From positions 1 to 53,263 of the IMG/VR virus record IMGVR_UViG_3300036852_000419: 53,263 nucleotides of DNA; one strand, given 5' to 3'. The DNA comes from a virus. Below the pieces are notes generated by a model that was not told the origin of the DNA, ran no database searches, and was given only the letters and a program-made list of their open reading frames with translations. A program made the translations under genes and the position numbers. Below are positions 40,732-47,675 of the stretch, piece after piece. Position 1 is the stretch's first letter, and every line of letters starts with the position of its first letter.

Positions 40732-41115
40732 TCAGGCCCAGCCGACATTTGTCCCGACTGTGCCTTGGAAAGTGTATTTCGCACCAGTGTCGAGAGCTGT
40801 GACGAGCTGCCCACAGAACAAGCCTGTGACCACACCGTTAGGATCAGTGGGCGTGCATCCAGGAAGTGCGTTGACAATGTTCGTGTTGATCTCACATAGA
40901 AGCTGAACCATCACGAGCCGAAGCATTCCCGCTGGCAGCGCCGCAAAGCACGCTGCATCATCCATCAGATCTTGAACATTGCATTCAGCCACAGGATCTA
41001 TCGCTTGAAGAATTCGACAGAGAAGTACTGCTTGGAGCGCATCGAGCTGGCCGCTGGTTTCGGCTGCGAAACACGCTGCATCGGCTGTGAGTTCTGAAAC
41101 CGAGCACTCAGCCAT
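40732..41115 (-). CDS. Cys-rich helical-repeat protein (127 aa)
   Basis: Two tandem units of about 38 residues, each with TADAACFAA/MDDAACFAA, then a helix ending LLCRI/LLCEI, so two Cys per unit at matching places. A beta-like C-terminal end (TALDTGAKYTFQGTVGTN) follows. A shorter relative is encoded next door. Between fibres and capsid, it may be a capsid-bound or linker protein. Function is unknown. Confidence 0.6.
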   Translation of the reverse strand: MAECSVSELTADAACFAAETSGQLDALQAVLLCRILQAIDPVAECNVQDLMDDAACFAALPAGMLRLVMVQLLCEINTNIVNALPGCTPTDPNGVVTGLFCGQLVTALDTGAKYTFQGTVGTNVGWA

Positions 41116-41121
41116 TTCATG

Positions 41122-41460
41122 TTAGGGGTTGAGAGATTGGATAATACGGCACTGAAGATAGACCTGCATTGCTTCAAGGTCTTTCGCTTGAAAGCACTCC
41201 AACGCTTTACAATCACCTAGTTCAAGGCCCTCACAAACAGTGGTCGCTTGCAAAAGTCTGAGCTGACCGGCAGAGAGACAGGTGAGATCCACCGCTGCGG
41301 CTGACTCAAGAATACTATCCCAATTTCCGCATGAAAACTCCCCATCGAGTTCTGCAAAGATAGCGCAGAGCAAGAGCAAGAGCATCTCTTTCTGTTTGCG
41401 CGCACTCGCGAACTCCAAACAAGGAGACGCTACGGCTACTGTTAAAAGATCACATGCCAT
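41122..41460 (-). CDS. Cys-rich helical-repeat protein (112 aa)
   Basis: Three degenerate units of the same type as in the neighbouring 127-residue protein: SPCLEFASARKQKEMLLLLLCAI, then AVDLTCLSAGQLRLLQATTVC split over the next unit, and ALECFQAKDLEAMQVYLQCRI in the last. Conserved Cys before and at the end of each hairpin. Probably arose by duplication. No known family name. Confidence 0.58.
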   Translation of the reverse strand: MACDLLTVAVASPCLEFASARKQKEMLLLLLCAIFAELDGEFSCGNWDSILESAAAVDLTCLSAGQLRLLQATTVCEGLELGDCKALECFQAKDLEAMQVYLQCRIIQSLNP

Positions 41461-41475
41461 GAAAGATCCTTTCGC

Positions 41476-43020
41476 TTATGGAGTCGGTTTGATAATGAGC
41501 CAGTTGACTACGCTGTCGTCTTGAGCGTCAGTGCTATTGACAGTGAACGAAACTCCGTTTGAGATCGTGTAACTTAAATGACCGAATTCAGCAGCAGTGC
41601 CGGAGACGCGCTGAATGAAAATCCGATCCCCGGTGGCTGCGCTAGTGTTAGAAACCGCGATAGTGCCGCCAGAGAGAGTAGCCGTCCCCATCCTGGCATT
41701 ACTGCCCTCTTTAATCTGAAATCCATTGCCAGCAGTGCCAAGCACAACATTTCCATTGCTCGCGGTAATTGCTCCGAGAGTCGCTGTGAGCGTGCCAGTG
41801 GCTGTGACGTTACCAGTTGTTCCCGCGTCAACAATCGTCATCAAGCTGTTTGAGCCGTCGGTGACATTCACAGTTCCATCCACGGTGTTATTCAGTGCCT
41901 CGCCGTTAACTAGAGTCAGAACTCCCGTGGATGAGAGAGTGAGCTTTGTAGTGGCTGTCTCACTCGCACCTGTCTGGAAGATGAGCGAGGAGGCGTTGCT
42001 CGTGGCAGAGAAAGTGCCTTCTGCAACTGTGGCGATGGAGCCCGCGACAAGATTCGCATCAGTGCCTGCGGCGTCAAGCGGAGCGTAGAAATTGATCCTG
42101 CCAAGCACGTCGTTGAGAACTACTGAGGGTTCTTTGGTGCCGAGAGTGAGAATCGCCCCGGATGTAGTAAGACCGCCTTGGATTTCAGTTAAAGACGCAG
42201 GTGCCGTAGTGCCGACGCCGACAAGCCCAGCACTTGTAATTCTCATCCATTCCGATATTACACCCCCAGAATTACCCGTATGAAACCGAAGAGCGCCAGA
42301 TTCGTCTCCAGCAGACCCATTCTCTTTATAACCGTCGATAATTCCCAAAGTACTAGTTGACGTTTGTGCTGTGTTGTAACCGGAAAAGTAAAGCGTCGCT
42401 CCGACACCCTGAACCATCGAAGTCGTGTCTCTTAAATATAAAACAGCATTACCGGAAGAGCCAAAACTCTTAGCTACTGTTTTATCCACGTGTAAAGCCG
42501 TCAACGGATTAGCTGTCCTGACACCTACATTGCCAGAAGTTGCGTTAAGGATCGTATTGTTACCGATATTGTTGATATGAAGATTCTTACCGCTGAAGGT
42601 CTGAATGTAAGCGATGTCGTTATCTGCGCCGATACCAAGTAAATTGGTAGCACCTGCACCACGCAAGAGTTTCCATGCATACTCTGTGTCGATAGCTGGA
42701 TTAACAGCGGCTGTCTGATAAGCCACACTCGTCGGTAGCTTCCACCAGCGACCGTTGTTGTTCACGGGCTTGAAGACTGCGTAAACGTTCGTGACAGCGC
42801 TAGAGTTACCGTCGTAGAAGAACATCCCACCCAGACCGTCGTCGCGAGCACTGCCACCACCTACCCAGGCGGTGACTTTGGCGTCGGAGCCAAAGAGCGT
42901 GATCTGGAGCAGCGCGTTGATAGAGTCCACGCGATACTGAGTGGGACCGGACTGAGCGAGCGCGGGCAAGGCTGTCGAGAGCAGAGCTAGCGTGGCGAAG
43001 AGAGAAGTGAATAGTTTCAT
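41476..43020 (-). CDS. Fibre-like protein with signal peptide (514 aa)
   Basis: ATG at 43020 gives a signal peptide (MKLFTSLFATLALLSTALPALAQ split after about residue 23). The body is beta-rich with repeated Thr/Gly/Asn turns typical of phage fibres (LLGIGADNDIAYIQT, VGVRTANPLTALHV, LTLSSTGVLTLVNG). The last 84 residues share KEGSNARMGTA and the WLI.P.P ending with the 705-residue spike-like protein. Located directly after the major capsid gene. Confidence 0.62.
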   Translation of the reverse strand: MKLFTSLFATLALLSTALPALAQSGPTQYRVDSINALLQITLFGSDAKVTAWVGGGSARDDGLGGMFFYDGNSSAVTNVYAVFKPVNNNGRWWKLPTSVAYQTAAVNPAIDTEYAWKLLRGAGATNLLGIGADNDIAYIQTFSGKNLHINNIGNNTILNATSGNVGVRTANPLTALHVDKTVAKSFGSSGNAVLYLRDTTSMVQGVGATLYFSGYNTAQTSTSTLGIIDGYKENGSAGDESGALRFHTGNSGGVISEWMRITSAGLVGVGTTAPASLTEIQGGLTTSGAILTLGTKEPSVVLNDVLGRINFYAPLDAAGTDANLVAGSIATVAEGTFSATSNASSLIFQTGASETATTKLTLSSTGVLTLVNGEALNNTVDGTVNVTDGSNSLMTIVDAGTTGNVTATGTLTATLGAITASNGNVVLGTAGNGFQIKEGSNARMGTATLSGGTIAVSNTSAATGDRIFIQRVSGTAAEFGHLSYTISNGVSFTVNSTDAQDDSVVNWLIIKPTP

Positions 43021-43080
43021 TTTCAGCTTAGAGATAGAGTTCAAGTTTTTCAGGTTCAAAATGAGAGTTCAGCGTCGTAA

Positions 43081-44625
43081 TTATGTGACCCAGGTGATCT
43101 CCACGTCGTTACAGGTGGGCTCGGTGAGCAGGATCTGAGTGCCTTCCTGGACCCAGAGACCAAGAGAGCTGTAGCTGGCGTTGAGGCTGACCACGAGGTC
43201 TGTGATCGTGGCCTCCGAGATTGCAGGACCAGTGACCACCGTGCCATCGCAAGTGATGGTGTTCGCGGCAATGACAAAGTTACCGTCAGCATCCTCCTCC
43301 GGCGTGAAGCTCAGCGTTGAGCCTTCGCAGCGGTCGTTGGAGCTGTTGTAGTATTGATAGGGGTAGCCAGGGTCGGCTGCGCATGTATCCACGGTAACGA
43401 TGACAGCGGCCTCGCGCTTGTGGAAGATTAGCTCGCTGAACTCCACATACTGAGGCTTGAACGCGAGCTTGAAGTCAGCGAGAAACTGACCTTTGTTCCG
43501 GCGCTTGTTCTCGATAGTGCGTCCGTTGCAATCCTCGCCGAGGTTATCCATGACGAATTGCCACTGACCACCGAGAGAGCGGTTAGCGAAGGGCATGAGC
43601 GGGTTGACGCTCTCAGTGCGAGCGATGAGGACCATGCCCGCGCGTCGATGCCAGATGTGAGACCACTGATACTGCGCGGTCTCAAAATCAGGGTTGTATT
43701 CGCTGCCAATGCCTTGAGTGGCAGCGACGTTGCGATACGGGAGCACGACCTGCATGCGGTTGGCGCTGCCAGCGGGGTCGGGGCTGTGGTTGAAGCGGAT
43801 GATGAACGGATCAACGCGCGTCACATACTGACCGAGCTGTCCGTTGAAAGCATATTTGTAGAACTTGTTCGCGGCTTCCCACTCTTGAAAGCGCCACTTG
43901 TCATTGACGTTGGAGTCAGCGATGGCTTTGTCGAGATCCCAGAGAGTATTGTAGTCGGTGACGAGTTCGATCAGCGGTGGCATGTCCTTGAAAGGCTGCT
44001 TACCGAAGTAGCCTTCGAACATGAGGCGACCGACACGGCGCTGAAGCATCTGAGGGGTGAGCTTAGAGGTCGGGATCGCTGACGGGATCATGTAGATCTC
44101 ATCGTTCCCCACCACGCTCCACGTGTAAGTGAACTCCGTCATGGTAGCGTTCGCGACCCACTTCTTGCCAGCGTGATCGGCAGCGCGCTTGCGGAGATAG
44201 AAAGACATGATGCGCGAAGTAGCAGGGCGCAGGATATCGGAGACGATCTGAGCGAAGTGCTCTTTGGCGCGCGTGACTTGGAGGATCTGATCGAAACAGA
44301 GGAGATCAGTGACCCAGCTCTGTTGTTCGAGAGAATATTCTACGCGATCATAGCCCCAGCCGATGAGGTTCTCGTTAGGGTCGCAAGGCGTTCCGATACA
44401 AGAACCTGCGGGCGTCGCCTCCCACTCCTTCGTCACATTCGGCATGACCTGCCGAAAGCGATCAAAGACGTGAGTATTGTTCGAGAAGGGCTCCCATTGA
44501 CCGGTTTCGACGTGACCAATCCAGCCGTCTTCGGGGCGAATGTCGCGGATGATTAGCTCGTCGTAGACGGGCGTTTGGGTGACTAAGAACTCTGCGAACT
44601 GCGTGCCTGTGACACATTGGCTCAT
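43081..44625 (-). CDS. Major capsid protein (putative)
   Basis: 514 residues. Long N-terminal helix-rich part, then mixed beta/alpha with Trp/Tyr-rich turns (TEFTYTWSVVGNDEIYM, LIELVTDYNTLWDLDKAI, YQWSHIWHRRAGMVLI), and a Cys-containing C-terminal domain (about 410-514). Size, own strong promoter, long leader and first place in the late minus-strand operon fit the major capsid protein. Unusually many Cys (about 10) for a capsid protein. A structural fold could not be proved by eye. Confidence 0.65.
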   Translation of the reverse strand: MSQCVTGTQFAEFLVTQTPVYDELIIRDIRPEDGWIGHVETGQWEPFSNNTHVFDRFRQVMPNVTKEWEATPAGSCIGTPCDPNENLIGWGYDRVEYSLEQQSWVTDLLCFDQILQVTRAKEHFAQIVSDILRPATSRIMSFYLRKRAADHAGKKWVANATMTEFTYTWSVVGNDEIYMIPSAIPTSKLTPQMLQRRVGRLMFEGYFGKQPFKDMPPLIELVTDYNTLWDLDKAIADSNVNDKWRFQEWEAANKFYKYAFNGQLGQYVTRVDPFIIRFNHSPDPAGSANRMQVVLPYRNVAATQGIGSEYNPDFETAQYQWSHIWHRRAGMVLIARTESVNPLMPFANRSLGGQWQFVMDNLGEDCNGRTIENKRRNKGQFLADFKLAFKPQYVEFSELIFHKREAAVIVTVDTCAADPGYPYQYYNSSNDRCEGSTLSFTPEEDADGNFVIAANTITCDGTVVTGPAISEATITDLVVSLNASYSSLGLWVQEGTQILLTEPTCNDVEITWVT

Positions 44626-44794
44626 GATAAGGAAATCGTTAATGCAAAGCTAATGCTTCGCTTACTCGCGCTTTTCAGAGCGCACTGTGACGAACGATTT
44701 CCTATCTGGACCCCCGCGTGCTAAGAGCTTCGTCAGATGCTCAGACCGCTAAACGCAGATTTCGGTGACGAATCCGATACATCCTACTTTCGGA

Positions 44795-44823
44795 AGTCTA
44801 TATCGTTAACGGAAGACTGTCAA
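44795..44823 (-). promoter_or_regulatory. Promoter of the capsid/fibre/lysis operon
   Basis: On the minus strand TTGACA (44823-44818), 17-base spacer, TAGACT (44800-44795). It lies just after the terminators and about 170 bases before the capsid start. Confidence 0.65.
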
Positions 44824-44940
44824 GGAGAGAATTGTTCCACGTGATACAAAGAAGAAGCCCCGTTAGCTGAAGCTAGGAGGCCGTAACCGAAGCTAACCAG
44901 AGACGCGACTCTAGCACCCCTCCGCCTCGCGTGTCCAGCA

Positions 44941-44974
44941 AAAAGCCCCTGAACGCGTGACCGCTCAGAGGCTT
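44941..44974 (-). terminator. Intrinsic terminator (minus strand)
   Basis: Minus-strand AGCCTCTGA (44974-44966) pairs with TCAGGGGCT (44953-44945), with one G-U pair, followed by TTTTT. The loop itself can form a small GCG/CGC stem. Confidence 0.72.
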
Positions 44975-45042
44975 CGAGGCTCCACACGGAACCTGGACGT
45001 GGTTTTCGTGCAAAAGAAGGCTAACAGCGTCTGAGTCTCCAG

Positions 45043-45066
45043 TCTAGAAAAAAGAGCCCCGCTCTT
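45043..45066 (-). terminator. Intrinsic terminator (minus strand)
   Basis: Minus-strand AAGAGC-GGG-GCTCTT followed directly by more T: perfect 6-bp stem, 3-base loop. Ends the three small genes at 45923-45151. Confidence 0.75.
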
Positions 45067-45150
45067 GTAATGCACGAAAGCGAGGCTTCAGCGTTCCCTA
45101 CAGATCAGCGCGAGAAAGGCATCTCGCTATGGACAACTCCTTGAAAAAGC

Positions 45151-45372
45151 TTATGGCACATCCTGCTCTTTAAACTTCGCGACGGGTTCACGAGGCGAGA
45201 TTTCCCATGGCATCGGACCGACTTTGAGGTGATTCACGTGAGCCAGCGGGTCGCCAGCGTCGCTCGCGAGCGTGGACTTCGAAACTACTTTCGAGGTCCA
45301 GAGCATGGAGTCGGTGGAGGGAGCTGAGCCGATGCTGGTCAGCTTGGCGGCGGGGTTGAGCATTTCGTTCAT
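45151..45372 (-). CDS. Hypothetical protein upstream of capsid (73 aa)
   Basis: ATG at 45372, four bases after the stop of the previous gene. Ser/Thr/Pro-rich, with MNEMLNPAAKLTSIG at the start and VGPMPWEISPREPVAK near the end. Probably virion-associated or regulatory by position only. A terminator follows. Confidence 0.5.
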   Translation of the reverse strand: MNEMLNPAAKLTSIGSAPSTDSMLWTSKVVSKSTLASDAGDPLAHVNHLKVGPMPWEISPREPVAKFKEQDVP

Positions 45373-45376
45373 AAGA

Positions 45377-45610
45377 TTAGCAGATGATCTCAGGGAGCCA
45401 GTGAGGTGTCGTAGTATCTCGCGTAAACATCGGAAGTCCCCATTGTGGATAAGGCACTGATTTCTCGACCACACGCTCGATCACCGGAAATACGTTGCGC
45501 GGCGAGAGCGTCTCGTTGAGCACTCGCTGAAGCTCTTTAGCTTCTTCGAGAGTGAGTTCCAGAGTGTGAGTACCGACTGTGAGAATGAGCTTTTCGAGTT
45601 TGGCTTTCAT
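45377..45610 (-). CDS. Hypothetical protein (77 aa)
   Basis: ATG at 45610. Strand-strand-helix start (KLEKLILTVGTHTLELTLEEAKELQ split after the helix) resembles a small beta-hairpin plus helix module; the C-terminus is Pro/Trp-rich. No family is named. Confidence 0.55.
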   Translation of the reverse strand: MKAKLEKLILTVGTHTLELTLEEAKELQRVLNETLSPRNVFPVIERVVEKSVPYPQWGLPMFTRDTTTPHWLPEIIC

Positions 45611-45698
45611 GAGAGTGGTTGCGAAGCCTTCGAGTTGCACGAAGCTAAACCTGGTTATGAGCCGGGTTCAGACAATTGGCCTGCCGCCCGCAATAAAA

Positions 45699-45923
45699 TT
45701 AGACTGGTTCGCCCGGCTTGCCAGGATCAGTCGTGCCGTCGTAGCCGCTACTGCCGCTGGTGATGATGGTCGCGCTCGACTTGGGACTGCCGCCGTCGGC
45801 TCCGACGGCGCTAGTGTGGAGCTGCATCAACGTAGCCTCAGAACTAAACATAGGCGTCGGTGTAGGCATAGAGAGCGGCACAAGAGTTTGGGAATTCGAA
45901 TTCATGGTAAAAGATGTTGACAT
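45699..45923 (-). CDS. Low-complexity Ser/Thr/Pro/Gly protein (74 aa)
   Basis: First gene of the small minus-strand cluster. Disordered composition (SMPTPTPMFSSEATLMQL, SGSSGYDGTTDPGKPGEPV). An internal ATG six codons in is an alternative start. Could be a capsid decoration or unstructured virion peptide; speculative. Confidence 0.5.
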   Translation of the reverse strand: MSTSFTMNSNSQTLVPLSMPTPTPMFSSEATLMQLHTSAVGADGGSPKSSATIITSGSSGYDGTTDPGKPGEPV

Positions 45924-45942
45924 TTCCCCTAGAAATTGTCAA
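45917..45942. promoter_or_regulatory. Inverted TTGACA repeat between divergent genes
   Basis: TTGACA (45917-45922) and its reverse complement TGTCAA (45937-45942) bracket a 14-base centre that includes TTTC/GAAA. It lies just before the divergent 74-residue and RAMP-like genes and could be an operator or paired -35 elements. Confidence 0.45.
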
Positions 45943-46071
45943 GCTCTCTCTCGTGACGCTCGTATTTCAGACAACAACTCTTTCCGTGCATGTGGAGCCG
46001 CTTAGAACGGATGAGCGTCACAACTCCCTTTCTGATTTCTCTACATGCGCGATTTTCTAAGGAATGGTCAA

Positions 46072-46689
46072 ATGAGCAAAGCAACTCAAATCGGGACAGA
46101 CATCAGCAACGACGGACAGTTTACGGTGGACTGCTCGAAACCTTACATTGCCACAGTGGTCATCGAAGGCGTGTGCGATCTGTTGTTTCATCGCTGGTCC
46201 AACGAAGATGTGGAAGCTAAAGGGAATGCTGCTAAAGGCAGCAAAGCCAAGAAGCAGGACAACCTGGAGGCTTACGTGTATCGCACCGATGACGGGATGC
46301 TAGCTATTCCCGGCACTTACCTGAGAGGCGCAATTGTGGCCGCAGCCAAATTCAAGCAAGACCCACGCTCACCTCGCAAGTCAATGTGTGATCTGGCGAA
46401 GGCTGCTGTGGTACCGCTTACTGTACTGGCGTCACTTGGAGTGAAAGCTTGGGATTACGAGGACAGGCAGCGAGTCACAATCCAGCGCAATGCCATCACG
46501 CGCTGCCGTCCTGCTATGAAAACTGGATGGAGAGCTGAATTTAACCTGCTTTGCAATCTTCCAGAATATGTGTCGCCGCAGTGCTTGAATGAGCTTATTC
46601 AGAGCGCAGGGAGACTGATCGGGCTGGCTGATTTCAGACCTAGCTACGGAAGATTCTCAGTGATTGGATTTTCAGTCCATCAGGACTGA
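46072..46689 (+). CDS. RAMP (Cas7)-like protein
   Basis: 205 residues from the ATG at 46072, preceded by AAGGA eight bases upstream, one of the better ribosome sites here. An N-terminal strand (IATVVIEGVCDLLFH, 26-40) leads into a Lys-rich loop (50-62). IPGTYLRGA (79-87) matches the IPGSSL(K/R)GA motif of RAMP-superfamily proteins. The C-terminal GLADFRPSYGRF (184-195) matches their Gly-rich loop. RAMP proteins bind RNA in type III/I CRISPR complexes, yet no other Cas gene is present. The gene is followed at once by the pentamer array and a terminator, which suggests that the array RNA is its ligand. Fold assignment is by motif only. Confidence 0.6.
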   Translation: MSKATQIGTDISNDGQFTVDCSKPYIATVVIEGVCDLLFHRWSNEDVEAKGNAAKGSKAKKQDNLEAYVYRTDDGMLAIPGTYLRGAIVAAAKFKQDPRSPRKSMCDLAKAAVVPLTVLASLGVKAWDYEDRQRVTIQRNAITRCRPAMKTGWRAEFNLLCNLPEYVSPQCLNELIQSAGRLIGLADFRPSYGRFSVIGFSVHQD

Positions 46690-46695
46690 GTTGGA

Positions 46696-46895
46696 GTAAG
46701 ATCGGATGGGGTGCGATGTGGTCTGGTTTGGTCGTGCTGGGTCCGGTTCGGTGTGGCGAGATGCGGTGCGATTTGGTCTGATCGGGTTAGGTAGTGTGTG
46801 TTGTGGTATGATTAGGCTTGGCACGGTTAGGTCAATCGAGGTCCGCTACGGTGCGGTTGCGGTGTGCTTGGTTAGGGTGCGTTATGTCAGGGTAT
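46696..46895 (+). repeat. Pentanucleotide-periodic RYNNG array (about 40 units)
   Basis: From 46696 the sequence divides into 5-mers in one unbroken phase. In the first 32 units position 1 is a purine in 29, position 2 a pyrimidine in all 32 (T in 27), and position 5 is G in 29; positions 3-4 vary freely. The last 8 units are looser. It starts six bases after the RAMP-like stop, and a strong terminator follows at 46898, so it is probably part of a transcript. Five does not divide by three, so coding cannot explain the period. Confidence 0.92.
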
Positions 46896-46897
46896 TC

Positions 46898-46936
46898 AAG
46901 ACTCAGGTCTCGAAAGGGATCTGAGTCTTTTCTTTT
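46898..46936 (+). terminator. Strong intrinsic terminator after the pentamer array
   Basis: AAGACTCAG (46898-46906) and CTGAGTCTT (46921-46929) form a perfect 9-bp stem with a 14-base loop, followed by TTCTTTT. Confidence 0.88.
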
Positions 46937-46981
46937 GTAACTGCCTCTGAGCCTTGCAAGCGAGAAGTGAAGAGAAAATGC

Positions 46982-47010
46982 TTGACGCTGGCTCATTGAG
47001 CGTGTAGAAG
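46982..47010 (+). promoter_or_regulatory. Candidate promoter of the right-hand accessory cluster
   Basis: TTGACG (46982-46987), 17-base spacer, TAGAAG (47005-47010). It restarts transcription after the array terminator; the first gene begins at 47023. Confidence 0.55.
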
Positions 47011-47022
47011 GGAGAGCGAAAG

Positions 47023-47316
47023 ATGACCAACCCACTCGAAACAGCTTCAGTGCCTCTCGCGCTCCAGCCTCCCCCCCGCGAAGACCGCCGCCTGCGCTGG
47101 TATCACGCCAAGCTCGCGTTGGGGCTCTGCGGGACGTGTGGCTCGAAGCCGCGCGCTCAGGGCTGTGACGGAAAGCTGTCAGTGAAGTGTGTCGAGTGTC
47201 TGGTGAGCGCGAGAGCGAGAGAGCGCATCAAGCACGGCTGGAAACCGCGATATGTGAGCGGGATGGGCAGGCGAATTTGGCATGGAGCGAAGCGAAGTGA
47301 GGAGGTGGTGTCGTGA
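47023..47316 (+). CDS. Zinc-ribbon protein (97 aa)
   Basis: GGGAG lies 12 bases upstream. CGTCGSKPRAQG and CVECLVSARARER (Cys36, Cys39, Cys56, Cys59) form a zinc ribbon; the C-terminus is basic with Trp/Tyr (RIKHGWKPRYVSGMGRRIW). Nucleic-acid binding is plausible. Coupled to the next gene by GTGA. Confidence 0.65.
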   Translation: MTNPLETASVPLALQPPPREDRRLRWYHAKLALGLCGTCGSKPRAQGCDGKLSVKCVECLVSARARERIKHGWKPRYVSGMGRRIWHGAKRSEEVVS

Positions 47317-47675
47317 GCACTTGGCTATGCGCACAATGCTCAGCCGAATTCAGAACTGAAGCGACTTTGCACGAACATTGCTTGATCGCACACTTGACGG
47401 ATAAACAGCTTCCCCTCCCTCAGATCTTTCTCGACGCCGCCGCACTGATCTCTGGACCGCGCCACGAAAGCTATGGTGACTACGCTGATGAAGCTAATCG
47501 AATCGCTGCGGGATGGAGCGTGCTCATCCAGGCTCCTGTTCAACCTCGTCACGTGCCTATGATGATGGTCTGGCTCAAGCTGATGCGAGAGACACATAAG
47601 CCGGGACAAGATAATAGAACTGATGCGGCGGGCTATCTCGCGCATTTGGATAAGATGATGCAGACAAAGCTATGA
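47313..47675 (+). CDS. C2H2 finger plus DUF6378-like protein (120 aa)
   Basis: Residues 4-25 hold CAQCSAEFRTEATLHEHCLIAH, split here only by name: a classic C2H2 finger (Cys5, Cys8, His21, His26). The rest (AALISGPRHESYGDYADEANRI, VWLKLMRETHKPGQDNRTD each part of one domain) matches the DUF6378 family widespread in phages, of unknown function. The finger fusion is unusual. Confidence 0.7.
   Translation: MSTWLCAQCSAEFRTEATLHEHCLIAHLTDKQLPLPQIFLDAAALISGPRHESYGDYADEANRIAAGWSVLIQAPVQPRHVPMMMVWLKLMRETHKPGQDNRTDAAGYLAHLDKMMQTKL

Larger units (their letters stand above)
44626..45150. other. 525-base noncoding capsid leader with stacked terminators
   Basis: No gene is supported. It holds two minus-strand intrinsic terminators (45043-45066, 44941-44974), a third weaker stem (GTTAGC/GCTAAC, 44860-44900) and the capsid promoter (44823-44795), leaving a ~170-base 5' leader before the capsid ATG. 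Transcription from the small upstream genes is thus cut off and restarted. Confidence 0.65.

Noticed and set aside
44626-45150. tRNA gene in the capsid leader
   Set aside because: Hairpins are present but no T-loop sequence or cloverleaf could be built.
46690-46900. CRISPR array or diversity-generating template
   Set aside because: Units are five bases with no spacers, and there is no Cas1, Cas2 or reverse transcriptase.
46706-46924. A 72-codon open frame over the pentamer array
   Set aside because: Its composition simply follows the 5-base repeat read in triplets, it has no ribosome site and it ends inside the terminator stem.
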